Shown here piece after piece: positions 8,117 to 16,805 of a stretch of 56,250 nucleotides of DNA (positions are counted from its first letter, which is position 1; every line of letters begins with the position of its first letter). The position numbers were made by a program, and so were the translations under genes. The notes beneath the pieces are model-generated. The model searched no databases, had not been told where the DNA came from, and saw only the letters and a list, made by a program, of their open reading frames with translations. Source of the DNA: Plebeiibacterium sediminum (lineage in GTDB: Bacteria > Bacteroidota > Bacteroidia > Bacteroidales > Marinilabiliaceae); the NCBI RefSeq assembly GCF_026013605.1, contig NZ_JAPDPJ010000043.1, positions 1 to 56,250 on the forward strand. Direction: 5' to 3'.

Positions 8117-8575
8117 ATGACTTTTAAAGAAGCGCTGATTAAGGCCTCAAATATTTGTGCACGTCAGGAGAAATGTATTTCCGACATTGAAAAAAAACTA
8201 TACGATTGGAAGGTTGAACCAGAAATTAGCAATCAGGTTATTGATCAGCTGATCAAGGAAAAATTTATCGACGAGGAACGCTATATAAAGTTCTATGTGA
8301 AAGATAAATTTACTTTTAACAGATGGGGCAAAATAAAAATTAAATGGCAGCTAAAAGCTAAAAACATTTATGGCAAATATGTTGATGAAGTATTGAACAA
8401 TATTGATAAAGAGGAATACAAAGATGCTTTGGCTCAATTATTGAAAAACAAAAGATCTTCAATTAAAGAAACAGATATATACAAAATAAAAAGTTCTTTG
8501 ATCAGGTATGCATCCTCAAGAGGCTTTGAGCCGGATCTTATTTATCAGGTCATTGATGAATCTATTGAATTATAA
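8117..8575 (+). CDS. recX: Regulatory protein RecX
   Basis: The 152-residue, lysine- and acid-rich all-helical protein matches RecX (PF02631). Its first repeat contains the characteristic FIDEERYIKFYVKDKF segment near residue 51, followed by RWGKIKIKWQLKAKNI. RecX binds along RecA filaments in the cytoplasm and limits their ATPase and strand-exchange activity. recA itself is not in the window. It lies between the aldehyde dehydrogenase and the LPP20-like gene with gaps of about 20 nt, so an operon is possible. Length and motif are normal. Confidence 0.85.
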   Translation: MTFKEALIKASNICARQEKCISDIEKKLYDWKVEPEISNQVIDQLIKEKFIDEERYIKFYVKDKFTFNRWGKIKIKWQLKAKNIYGKYVDEVLNNIDKEEYKDALAQLLKNKRSSIKETDIYKIKSSLIRYASSRGFEPDLIYQVIDESIEL

Positions 8576-8597
8576 GACGATACAAAACCCATAAAAT

Positions 8598-10010
8598 ATG
8601 AACTACTTCTTCAACCCAAAATCTATACGCTGGCAATTTATCATTTTGATTGTTCTTCCTATTCTATTTTCTTCCATTTCAGTAGAAGCAAAGAAAAAGC
8701 CTGATTGGGTAAAACAACGACCTAATGATTCATCCTATTATATAGGTATTGCTAATGCAATAAAGCACGAAGGGGAAGTTACTTACCGAACAGAAACCAG
8801 AAATAAGGCACTCAAACAATTAAGTTCGGAAATAAAGGTTAACATCTCTTCCAACTCCATTTTACATCAATTCGAGGATAATTACCAGGTAAAAGAACAG
8901 TTTGAATCTAAAACCTACGAATCAATTGAAGCCACTCTGGAAGGTTATGAAGTATTCACCTGGGAAAATAATAAGGAGTATTGGGTGATGATGCGTCTAT
9001 CGAAGGAAAAATATGCGCTCAATAAAAAATTAAAACTTGACAATGCTAAAAAAATAAGTGCAACTTATTATTATTCCGGAAAAAAAGCTGTTGATAATGG
9101 TGAAATTTACCAGGGTCTTTTAACCTACATTCAAGCTATAAAAGCGATCAAAAACCATGTAGGAGAAGACCTTTCATATAAGGATATTGATGGCAGTTTG
9201 AATTTGGGAGTGGACATCTTTAATGGGATTCAGGAAGGTTTAAAGAAAATAAACTTAGAACCAGGAAAAGATGCATATACAGTTCAATTTAGTAAAGAAT
9301 TAACTGTTCCGTTGTCTTTACAGGCTTTCTATTTTAATAAAACTGGTGAGAAAACTCCTATCGCCAATCTGCCTCTACAATTCTCTTTTACTAAAGGAGA
9401 AGGTGATCTTTCTTCTTCCGGATTGACGAATAACAATGGGGAAGCCAATTGCGATGTTAATCGCTTTATTTCAAAACGAAAAAGTCAGGAAATCACTGCC
9501 AAATTTGATGCTAACAAACTATACAACAGTGAAGATGATGAAACAAAAGTACTTTTACATGCATTTTTTTACGACGAGTTTTTACCGTCGGCAAGGTTTA
9601 ACATTGAATTACAAAAATCATCAGCTTATTTAATTCTTAACGAAGTTGTTTTTGGAGAAACTCCCAATACCAAAACATTCAGTAATATGATGCGAGCTGA
9701 GTTGGCACAAAGTTATTTTAACATAACCAACGACAAAAACAATGCTGATTTCATTGTAAAAATAAATTCCAATTTCATAGCAGGAGATGAAAAAAAAGGG
9801 AAAGGATATGCACTGTATATTGTATTTGTTGAGTTTAACTTATCTATCATAGACAATAAAACCCAAATGGAAATTTTTGCTGATGGATTTAGTGATTTAA
9901 AAGGAATGCTTCCAGGCAGTTATGAACATGCTTTAAAAAATGCCAGACAGAAAGCTGAGAATAAAATAATTGAAGACATTCTTCCTAAAATGGAGCAGGT
10001 AAATTTATAA
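8598..10010 (+). CDS. Secreted LPP20-domain protein
   Basis: The 470-residue protein has an N-terminal signal peptide (hydrophobic residues 12-29, cleavage near VEAKKK; no lipobox cysteine). The following region (about 33-135) has the LPP20 pattern (PF02169): a W-V-K-Q-R-P start, YYIGIANAIKHEGE, then a helix rich in A/K/E and EGYEVFTWENNKEYWVMMRL. The middle (about 230-310) has a beta-sandwich look with KGEGDLSSSGLTNNNGEA, similar to big bacterial Ig-like linkers. The C-terminal third (NADFIVKINSNFIAGDE) resembles the repeated lipoprotein-type fold. Such proteins are envelope-associated and of unknown function. It is 22 nt after recX. Confidence 0.6.
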   Translation: MNYFFNPKSIRWQFIILIVLPILFSSISVEAKKKPDWVKQRPNDSSYYIGIANAIKHEGEVTYRTETRNKALKQLSSEIKVNISSNSILHQFEDNYQVKEQFESKTYESIEATLEGYEVFTWENNKEYWVMMRLSKEKYALNKKLKLDNAKKISATYYYSGKKAVDNGEIYQGLLTYIQAIKAIKNHVGEDLSYKDIDGSLNLGVDIFNGIQEGLKKINLEPGKDAYTVQFSKELTVPLSLQAFYFNKTGEKTPIANLPLQFSFTKGEGDLSSSGLTNNNGEANCDVNRFISKRKSQEITAKFDANKLYNSEDDETKVLLHAFFYDEFLPSARFNIELQKSSAYLILNEVVFGETPNTKTFSNMMRAELAQSYFNITNDKNNADFIVKINSNFIAGDEKKGKGYALYIVFVEFNLSIIDNKTQMEIFADGFSDLKGMLPGSYEHALKNARQKAENKIIEDILPKMEQVNL

Positions 10011-10077
10011 TTAAACTCATTTAAGTCATCTATTTCTAAATATGAATTACCTACTTTTACCAACTCAATAATTAAAA

Positions 10078-10971
10078 ATGGTAGCAAGGCAATTCACAAA
10101 ATACTTAAATATCATATTGGCCATGATATTTTGGGCTTTTTCCTTTGTTTGGGTTAAGGAAGCCTATCAATCTTTTGGTCCGGTGACCACAATTTTTGCA
10201 CGCCTGATTATAAGTACACTGTTATTATTTTTAGTATTAAAAATTACAAAAAAGTTACAGCCTGTTCATAAAAGCGATTACAAACTATTTTTACTACTGG
10301 CACTATTTGAACCATTACTATATTTTATGTGTGAAAGTTTTGGTTTAAAACTAGTTTCTAGCACATTAGCATCAGTAATTATATCAACAACCCCAATATT
10401 TTCTTCAATTTTTGCCTTTTTAGTATTAAAAGAACGTTTAACCATATTTAGTATAATTGGGATTATCATTTCATTTTCAGGAGTTAGTATCTTAATATTT
10501 GAAAATGGGTTTCAGCTTAGTGCACCTATATTGGGTATATTACTAATGTTTGGATCTGTACTTTCAACTATTGGATATTCACTTTCTCTTAAAAAGTTAG
10601 CATCAAAATATCCTCCAGTTAATATCATTGCATACCAAAATCTGATTGGTATTTTCATGTTTCTTCCGGTATTTTTATTACTTGAACTTAAAACACTATC
10701 TAACATTGATTTTAAATTAAATGCCGGGCTGGCAATTTTACAATTAGCTATCTTTGCCTCCTCAATTGCATTTATATTTTTTGCAAAGTCCATTAAACAA
10801 TTGGGAGTGGCTAAAACAAATATGTTTATTAACCTGATTCCTGTTTTTACAGCCGTTTTTGCATGGTGGATTTTAAACGACAAAATAGATGCACAAAAAA
10901 TATTTGGTATAGCCACAGTAATTATTGGATTGTTTATTTCTCAAATTAGAATTAAAAAGCATGAAGCTTGA
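10078..10971 (+). CDS. EamA-family (DMT) transporter
   Basis: The 297-residue, roughly ten-helix protein carries two EamA domains. The first opens with IFWAFSFVWVKEAYQSFGP and includes ISTTPIFSSIFAFLVLKERL; the second ends NLIPVFTAVFAWWILNDKI. Substrate is unknown. Its last 11 nt overlap the start of the cysteine-cluster protein gene at 10961, so the two are translationally coupled. It is the second transporter of this type within 5 kb and is not a close copy of the first. Confidence 0.8.
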   Translation: MVARQFTKYLNIILAMIFWAFSFVWVKEAYQSFGPVTTIFARLIISTLLLFLVLKITKKLQPVHKSDYKLFLLLALFEPLLYFMCESFGLKLVSSTLASVIISTTPIFSSIFAFLVLKERLTIFSIIGIIISFSGVSILIFENGFQLSAPILGILLMFGSVLSTIGYSLSLKKLASKYPPVNIIAYQNLIGIFMFLPVFLLLELKTLSNIDFKLNAGLAILQLAIFASSIAFIFFAKSIKQLGVAKTNMFINLIPVFTAVFAWWILNDKIDAQKIFGIATVIIGLFISQIRIKKHEA

Positions 10972-11449
10972 TTTAGAGCGATATAAAGAAATGGCCCTTA
11001 ATAAGGCAAAAGAAAATAAAGTGTTTACTACTCGTTTAAGAAAAAAGAAACCTAAAACTCTTGACGACTCAGTTGTGAATGCACACCATGAAGCCTTTGA
11101 AAAAATTGACTGTCTGGAATGTGCAAATTGCTGTAAATCTATAAGTCCGATAATTATTGACCGTGATATAGACCGAATTGCCAAGCACCTTAAAATGAAA
11201 AGGTCGGAATTGATTGACCAATATTTTGAGATTGACGAGGATGAAGATTATGTATTTAAAGAAACTCCTTGTCCGTTTTTAATGCCTGATAATTACTGCA
11301 TGATTTATGAAGTGAGACCCAGAGCATGCAGGGAATATCCTCATACCGACAGAAAACGATTTTATCAAATATTAAACCTCACATACAAAAACACTTTTGT
11401 ATGTCCTGCTGTTTATGAGGTATTGGAAACATTAAAAACAGAATATTAA
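10961..11449 (+). CDS. YkgJ-type cysteine-cluster (zinc/iron-chelating) protein
   Basis: From the ATG at 10961 the product is 162 residues. It has a lysine-rich N-terminus and then the CxxCxxCC core (CLECANCC, about residue 48) with downstream cysteines in CPFL, YCMIYEVRPRACREYP and FVCPAVY. This is the layout of the YkgJ family (PF03692), thought to chelate zinc or an iron-sulfur cluster; the YCMIYEVRPRACREYP stretch is the most conserved part. Enzymatic role is unknown. It overlaps the preceding EamA gene by 11 nt. An earlier in-frame ATG at 10925 would overlap much more and is less likely. Confidence 0.75.
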   Translation: MKLDLERYKEMALNKAKENKVFTTRLRKKKPKTLDDSVVNAHHEAFEKIDCLECANCCKSISPIIIDRDIDRIAKHLKMKRSELIDQYFEIDEDEDYVFKETPCPFLMPDNYCMIYEVRPRACREYPHTDRKRFYQILNLTYKNTFVCPAVYEVLETLKTEY

Positions 11450-11482
11450 AATAGTTGTTTCATTGTAAACACACTAAAAATG

Positions 11483-11490
11483 TAAATTTG
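11483..11490 (+). promoter_or_regulatory. -7 promoter element of porQ (TAAATTTG)
   Basis: TAAATTTG matches TAnnTTTG exactly and has a TTG at 11463-11465, 17 nt upstream, as a possible -33 box. The predicted start near 11496 excludes the ATG at 11499 as an efficient initiation site and favours 11520. Confidence 0.55.
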
Positions 11491-11519
11491 TCGTTGTAAT
11501 GGAGATGGTAAAAATAAAT

Positions 11520-12542
11520 ATGAAGAAACTACATTTAATAGTTTTATGCCTTATTATATCTCAATTAACAAAGGCACAGTTTGGAGGTGAAAGCACTTAC
11601 GATTTTCTGAATCTTACAAGTTCAGCTAAAGTTGGAGCTTTAGGTGGCACCAATGTTTCTATTAACGACAGCATTGGAGATTTGAATTTTGTATTTCATA
11701 ATCCGGCACTTCTTAAGGCTAATATGAATCATGCACTGGCATTGAATTACGTTCCATATATTGCAGATATAAACTATGGATATGTTGCCTACGCGCAATA
11801 CTTTAAGAACATAGGAACTTTTAGTCTTGGTATTCATAATGTTAATTACGGAAATTTTACCAGAACCAATGAATACAGAGAAATTTTGGGCACAGCATCA
11901 GCCGCCGAATATGCTTTTATTTTAACCTATGCACGTCAGCTTAGCCCTAATATTTCAATGGGCATGAGTATTAAGCCGGTTTACTCTAAATTTGATGCCT
12001 ATACATCTTTTGGTTTGGCTACTGATTTTGGATTCAATTATAACAGAAAAGACAAACATTTTTCTTTAGGTATTGTACTAAGAAATCTTGGGTCACAAAT
12101 ATCTTCCTATGCAGAAACAAAAGAAGATATGCCATCAGATTTGCAGATTGGTATCACAAAAAGACTGGCCCATGCGCCTTTTCGATTTTCAATTACCGCA
12201 CAAAACTTATTAGACTGGGATTTAACCTATGCAGACTTTGAACAATCGAATTCCTCATCATCTTCTGATGAAGTAAATGAAGCATCCTTTGGTGATAAAT
12301 TTATGCGCCATATGGTTATTGGAGTTGAGTTTTTACCTGCTAAAAACTTTCATATCGATTTTGGATACAACCATCGTAGACGAAAAGAATTAGGTTACGA
12401 AGAAAAAATGTCAACAGCTGGATACTCATGGGGTTTTGGCTTCAGAGTTTATAAATTTATGTTTTCCTATGGATCAGCCCGTTACCATTTAGGTGGTAGT
12501 TCCAATCATTTTTCCATCACTACAAACCTCTCAAATTTTTAA
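11520..12542 (+). CDS. porQ: Type IX secretion system protein PorQ
   Basis: The 340-residue outer-membrane beta-barrel has a signal peptide (MKKLHLIVLCLIISQ, cleavage after KAQ) and the PorQ N-terminal signature FGGESTYDFLNLTSSAKVGA, followed by LGGTNVSINDSIGDLNFVFH and an NPALL motif. PorQ belongs to the FadL-like barrel group and is part of the T9SS attachment complex with PorU, PorV and PorZ, which cleaves and anchors cargo. The start at 11520 gives a clean signal peptide and lies about 24 nt after the predicted transcription start; the ATG at 11499 adds seven residues. It precedes cmk, a neighbour pair I recall from other Bacteroidota. Confidence 0.85.
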   Translation: MKKLHLIVLCLIISQLTKAQFGGESTYDFLNLTSSAKVGALGGTNVSINDSIGDLNFVFHNPALLKANMNHALALNYVPYIADINYGYVAYAQYFKNIGTFSLGIHNVNYGNFTRTNEYREILGTASAAEYAFILTYARQLSPNISMGMSIKPVYSKFDAYTSFGLATDFGFNYNRKDKHFSLGIVLRNLGSQISSYAETKEDMPSDLQIGITKRLAHAPFRFSITAQNLLDWDLTYADFEQSNSSSSSDEVNEASFGDKFMRHMVIGVEFLPAKNFHIDFGYNHRRRKELGYEEKMSTAGYSWGFGFRVYKFMFSYGSARYHLGGSSNHFSITTNLSNF

Positions 12543-12613
12543 TATAAAATTTTCTGATAATTTGGGTTAAAGTCAAACAATCATAGTATTTTTACCAGCT
12601 CAAATTTATCAGA

Positions 12614-13318
12614 ATGACAATAAAAAAATCAAAGCTGGTTATTGCTATTGATGGGTATTCATCATGTGGAAAAAGTACAGTAGCAAAGGACCTTGCTAAA
12701 CTTCTAAATATTATTTTCATCGATTCCGGAGCCATGTATCGTTGTGTTACACTTTATGCACTCGAAAATGGAATGATCAATAGTGATAAAATTGATGAAG
12801 ACAAACTTAAATCAGCCTTAAATAACATCTCTATCTCGTTTAAATTTGAAGCTGCAACCAAAACCAACGAAACCTATTTAAATGGCGAACTGGTTGAGAG
12901 TAAAATACGAAGCCTGGAAGTGAGCAGCCATGTTAGTTCTATTAGTGCCATTGGTTTTGTAAGAAAAAAAATGGTTGAACTTCAGCAAAAAATGGGAGAA
13001 ACAGAGAGCATTGTAATGGATGGACGTGATATAGGAACTGTTGTTTTTCCAAATGCAGATTTGAAACTATTTATGACTGCCTCTCCTGAAATAAGAGCTG
13101 AGAGAAGATTTAAAGAATTTCAGGAAAAGAATGAAAATATTTCATTCGATGAAGTACTGGAAAATGTAAAATCAAGAGATCATATTGATGAAACAAGAGA
13201 AGAGAGTCCGCTAAAAAAAGCAGACGATGCTGTTGTTTTAGATAATGGTAAAATTGGTAAAGAAGAACAATTGAATTTTATTGTTGAAGAACTCAAAAAA
13301 AGAGATTTAATACAGTAA
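12614..13318 (+). CDS. cmk: Cytidylate kinase
   Basis: The enzyme phosphorylates CMP and dCMP with ATP in pyrimidine salvage. The 234-residue protein starts with a P-loop IDGYSSCGKSTVAKDLAKLL (residues about 12-31), then FIDSGAMYRCVT and the CMP-binding VMDGRDIGTVVFPNADLKLF near residue 136. The lid region is ASPEIRAERRFKEFQ and the C-terminal DETREESPLKKADDAVVLDN is typical. Length is normal for the bacterial form. It lies 71 nt after porQ and 74 nt before ispH in a plus-strand run of housekeeping genes. Confidence 0.93.
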   Translation: MTIKKSKLVIAIDGYSSCGKSTVAKDLAKLLNIIFIDSGAMYRCVTLYALENGMINSDKIDEDKLKSALNNISISFKFEAATKTNETYLNGELVESKIRSLEVSSHVSSISAIGFVRKKMVELQQKMGETESIVMDGRDIGTVVFPNADLKLFMTASPEIRAERRFKEFQEKNENISFDEVLENVKSRDHIDETREESPLKKADDAVVLDNGKIGKEEQLNFIVEELKKRDLIQ

Positions 13319-13392
13319 GCAGTATATTAATTGTTAAATAATTTTAAATAAGATTCTTATAATCTTATAAGCAATAAATAATTTATTTAAAA

Positions 13393-14274
13393 GTGTCATC
13401 TTTGAATCTTGAAATCGATCCATCATCTGGTTTTTGTTTTGGTGTTGTAAAAGCCATTGAAACAGCTGAAAACGAATTGGATAACAATGGAATTCTATAT
13501 TGTCTTGGAGATATTGTTCATAATAATATGGAAATGGATCGCCTCAGGAGCAAGGGGATGATATCGATTAATAAAGACGAATTAAGCGAGATTAAAAGCA
13601 ACAAAATATTTATCCGTGCCCATGGAGAACCCCCAGAAACCTATCAGCAGGCCAAATCCAGAGGTCTTACTATAATTGATGCCACATGCCCGGTTGTTTT
13701 AAAACTTCAAAACAGGATTAAAAAATCCTGGGAACTTTTAAAACAAAAAAACGGACAGGTTATTATTTATGGTAAGAAAGGTCATGCTGAAGTAATAGGA
13801 TTAATGGGGCAAACCAACAATGAAGCTTTTATTATTGAATCGTTGGATGAAGTATCAAAAATTGATTTAAGCAAACCAACTCATTTATATGCGCAGACAA
13901 CAAAGAGCATAGATGTTTTTAAAGAGATCAATGAATATCTTTCTAAAAACATGAAAGCAGGAGTTGAATATAAATCATTTGATACAATTTGTCGACAAGT
14001 TGCCAACAGATTGCCTAAAATGACCACTTTTGCCCAAAAGCATGAGTTAATCATTTTTGTTGGAGGTGAAAAAAGTAGTAATGCCCAGATGCTTTTTAAC
14101 CAATGTAAAAAATCCAATAAACAGTCTTATTTTGTGAGCAATAAGAGCCAGATTGATCCAGACTGGTTTTTAAAGTTACCAAAATCGGTTGGAATTTGTG
14201 GAGCAACATCCACACCGCCTTGGCTAATGCAACAAATTGCAGAGGAAATTAGAAGAATAACAAAAGACAAATAA
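13393..14274 (+). CDS. ispH: 4-hydroxy-3-methylbut-2-enyl diphosphate reductase (IspH/LytB)
   Basis: This cytoplasmic iron-sulfur enzyme makes IPP and DMAPP in the last step of the non-mevalonate isoprenoid pathway. The three cluster cysteines are visible: Cys15 in [10 protein letters not shown], Cys99 in [10 protein letters not shown] and Cys200 in [14 protein letters not shown] near residue 131 and GATSTPPWL near residue 270 are conserved substrate-site regions. The start is a GTG at 13393; no ATG lies near the fold's N-terminus. The 293-residue length is normal for the family. pfkA begins 2 nt after its stop, so the two are co-transcribed. Confidence 0.93.
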   Translation: MSSLNLEIDPSSGFCFGVVKAIETAENELDNNGILYCLGDIVHNNMEMDRLRSKGMISINKDELSEIKSNKIFIRAHGEPPETYQQAKSRGLTIIDATCPVVLKLQNRIKKSWELLKQKNGQVIIYGKKGHAEVIGLMGQTNNEAFIIESLDEVSKIDLSKPTHLYAQTTKSIDVFKEINEYLSKNMKAGVEYKSFDTICRQVANRLPKMTTFAQKHELIIFVGGEKSSNAQMLFNQCKKSNKQSYFVSNKSQIDPDWFLKLPKSVGICGATSTPPWLMQQIAEEIRRITKDK

Positions 14275-14276
14275 AT

Positions 14277-15260
14277 ATGGGACAAGTAAAAAAAATTGGT
14301 GTACTTACCTCAGGGGGTGATGCACCTGGAATGAATGCAGCAATCAGAGCTGTAGTAAGGGCAGCTATTTACCATAAACTTAAAGTCGTTGGTGTAAAGC
14401 AAGGATACCATGGTTTAATACACGATTATATTGAACCAATGACCTCCAGATCAGTAAGTAATATTATTCATCAAGGTGGTACAATTTTAAAATCTGCACG
14501 TAGTCAAAGTTTTAGAACTCCTGAAGGTAGAAAGAAAGCTTTTGAGAACTTACAGAAACATAATGTAGATGCTTTAGTTGTAATTGGTGGAGATGGTACT
14601 TTTACAGGAGCAAGACTTTTTGGACAAGAACATAACTTTCCCATTGTAGGTGTTCCAGGAACTATTGATAATGACCTTTATGGTACTGACTATACGATTG
14701 GATATGATACTGCTTTAAACACTGTAGTTGAAGCTGTTGATAAGATCAGAGATACAGCCAGTGCACACAGCCGTTTATTTTTTATTGAGGTAATGGGTCG
14801 TGATGCAGGTTTCTTAGCTTTAAGAAGTGGTATTGCTTCTGGAGCAGAAGCTATTATGGTTCCGGAAATTGATACAGACTTTAAACAACTAAATAAATTC
14901 CTTGAAAAAGGAATGAGAAAAGACAAAAACAGTAGTATTGTTTTAGTTGCTGAAGGTGAAAAAATTAGTGGAGGAGCAATTCAGGCCGCAGAAAGAGTAT
15001 CTAAAGAATATCCAGGTTACGATACCAGAGTAACTATTCTTGGTCACATTCAACGAGGCGGAACTCCATCAGCATTTGATAGAGTAACTGCAAGTAGATT
15101 AGGAGTATCTGCTGTTGAGGCACTTATTGATGATCAAAAAAGTATCATGGTTGGTTTGGTAAACAAAGAAGTTGTTCACGTACCATTTAACCAGGCTCTT
15201 AAACACAAGAAAAAGTTGAATCCAACATTATTGGAATTAACTGAAATATTATCGATATAA
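14277..15260 (+). CDS. pfkA: ATP-dependent 6-phosphofructokinase
   Basis: The protein converts fructose 6-phosphate to fructose 1,6-bisphosphate. Its 327 residues include the N-terminal [29 protein letters not shown] (the glycine after GGD marks ATP rather than pyrophosphate use), [20 protein letters not shown] with the catalytic aspartate, and the [10 protein letters not shown] and [13 protein letters not shown] substrate motifs. It is a group A tetrameric bacterial PFK by length. The stop is followed 21 nt later by a strong bidirectional terminator. It begins 2 nt after ispH. Confidence 0.94.
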   Translation: MGQVKKIGVLTSGGDAPGMNAAIRAVVRAAIYHKLKVVGVKQGYHGLIHDYIEPMTSRSVSNIIHQGGTILKSARSQSFRTPEGRKKAFENLQKHNVDALVVIGGDGTFTGARLFGQEHNFPIVGVPGTIDNDLYGTDYTIGYDTALNTVVEAVDKIRDTASAHSRLFFIEVMGRDAGFLALRSGIASGAEAIMVPEIDTDFKQLNKFLEKGMRKDKNSSIVLVAEGEKISGGAIQAAERVSKEYPGYDTRVTILGHIQRGGTPSAFDRVTASRLGVSAVEALIDDQKSIMVGLVNKEVVHVPFNQALKHKKKLNPTLLELTEILSI

Positions 15261-15281
15261 TAATATACAGATTATAAAACT

Positions 15282-15311
15282 AAAAGCTGTTTCATTCACG
15301 AAACAGCTTTT
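15282..15311. terminator. Bidirectional terminator between pfkA and the permease gene
   Basis: AAAAGCTGTTTC (15282-15293) pairs perfectly with GAAACAGCTTTT (15300-15311) around a 6-nt loop. Runs of T follow the stem on the plus strand and A precede it, so it can end both convergent genes. Confidence 0.88.
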
Positions 15312-16565
15312 TTAATTATTTATTGCGACTACCGGATCAAGTTTGCTTGCACTATTCGATGGTATATAACCACTTACCACTCCTAATACAACCGATATAG
15401 CAATACCTCTGAAAATATTCCAGAATGTTAATTGAACCCCTAAATCCATGGCACTATTTACGCCAACTATAATCAAAAATATTATCAACAAACCTACTAC
15501 CCCACCCAATAAACTTAAGAATACACTCTCAAACAGAAATTGCATTAAAATGAACTTTCTTTTGGCCCCTAAAGCCTTTTGAATACCTATGATGCGGGTT
15601 CTTTCTTTTACCGAAACAAACATAATATTAGCGATACCAAATCCTCCTACTAAAATTGAAAACCCCCCAATCAACCATCCGGCTAAATCTATGATCCCAA
15701 ACAATCCTTCAAACTGTTTTTGAACAATACTTATCTGATTCAACGCAAAAGTATTATCCTCAGAAGGTTTGATATTGCGTTCCGAACGAAGTATTCCTTC
15801 CAATTCCCACTTTAAATCATCCACACTAACACCTTGTTTTGCCTTAACAATGATAAATGGATCAACACGATCACTTCTGATATTAAACAATCCTTTTGCA
15901 TAATTAATGGGTATGATAATATTCTTATCCAGGCTATTTCCAAACATATCTTCACCTTCTTTTCTTAATACACCAATAACCGTTAGTTTCCGCCCCATCA
16001 TTTTAACTCTCTTTCCAATAGGGTCTTCGCCCTGAAAAAGTTCAGATGCAACATCGTTTCCCATCAGCACCACATTATTACCATTATTAAACTCAAATGG
16101 AGAAATATAACGACCATCTTCGATTTCAAAATTCCAGTTTTTATCAAAGCTTGTAGACACACCAAAAACTCTTACATTTTCATATGAATTATCCTGATAC
16201 AAAACAGTCTTACTAGCTCCGATACAAAATGTTGATGCTTCTGCAAGTTGAGATCTTTTTTCTATTGTTTTTTGCTCGCTTAATTTCGGAACCGGACGAT
16301 TGAGATATTTCCACCAAGGATATTCCGTTTCACCTTCAGGTTGAGTCCAGGGCCACTTTTGCACATAAATAACATTCTCACCTAATGATTGAATACTATT
16401 TCTAATCTTATTTTCAAGAAAATCTATTAAGGTAAAAACAGTTATAATCGAAAAAATACCAATAGTAACTCCACTTAAAGTAAGGATTGTACGTAATTTA
16501 TTTGCCTTTAGCGCATTGGCGGCAAACAAGACACTTTCTCTTAAAAATTTTACATATAAAATCAT
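15312..16565 (-). CDS. ABC transporter permease, MacB/FtsX type
   Basis: The 417-residue protein has the MacB layout: an N-terminal helix (about residues 25-50, LRTILTLSGVTIGIFSIITV), a large periplasmic domain (about 50-285; MacB_PCD) and a C-terminal FtsX block with three helices (about 295-400). VKERTRIIGIQKALGAKRKF is the typical coupling-helix loop. Such permeases pair with a MacB/LolD-type ATPase to move lipoproteins or export toxic compounds from the periplasmic side. No ATPase gene is adjacent, so the partner is elsewhere. It is a single minus-strand gene between two plus-strand operons. Confidence 0.8.
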   Translation of the reverse strand: MILYVKFLRESVLFAANALKANKLRTILTLSGVTIGIFSIITVFTLIDFLENKIRNSIQSLGENVIYVQKWPWTQPEGETEYPWWKYLNRPVPKLSEQKTIEKRSQLAEASTFCIGASKTVLYQDNSYENVRVFGVSTSFDKNWNFEIEDGRYISPFEFNNGNNVVLMGNDVASELFQGEDPIGKRVKMMGRKLTVIGVLRKEGEDMFGNSLDKNIIIPINYAKGLFNIRSDRVDPFIIVKAKQGVSVDDLKWELEGILRSERNIKPSEDNTFALNQISIVQKQFEGLFGIIDLAGWLIGGFSILVGGFGIANIMFVSVKERTRIIGIQKALGAKRKFILMQFLFESVFLSLLGGVVGLLIIFLIIVGVNSAMDLGVQLTFWNIFRGIAISVVLGVVSGYIPSNSASKLDPVVAINN

Positions 16566-16651
16566 CCAGACAGCAATATTACGATATGTGTTTTACACTT
16601 TTATCTCAAAATTAATCACTTATAAAACTATGAATAAAATCAATTACTACC

Positions 16652-16681
16652 TTGATAAATGTGCTTATTTTCTTAATTTTG
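16652..16681 (+). promoter_or_regulatory. Promoter of purH-mreB (TTG N19 TAATTTTG)
   Basis: A -33 TTG (16652-16654) and a -7 TAATTTTG (16674-16681) are separated by 19 nt, the expected Bacteroidota spacing. Transcription would begin near 16688, leaving about 118 nt of 5' leader before purH. I do not recognise a purine-type riboswitch in that leader. Confidence 0.6.
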
Positions 16682-16805
16682 CGGCAAGTCCAGAAATTTC
16701 GTGTAAAAATTTATTAGTCAAAGCATAAAAAGCTATTGAATTTTATAATAAATTGCGATATCTGTGATTTAATCTTATTACATTACATTGCATAATTAAA
16801 TTAAA

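Noticed and set aside
13319-13392. Inverted repeat AAGATT CTTAT AATCTT before ispH as terminator or operator
   Set aside because: Only 6 bp, all but two pairs A-T, no U-tract; expected by chance in such AT-rich DNA.
16516-16728. 70-codon frame between the permease and purH
   Set aside because: It overlaps the permease start and contains the purH promoter; composition is not gene-like.
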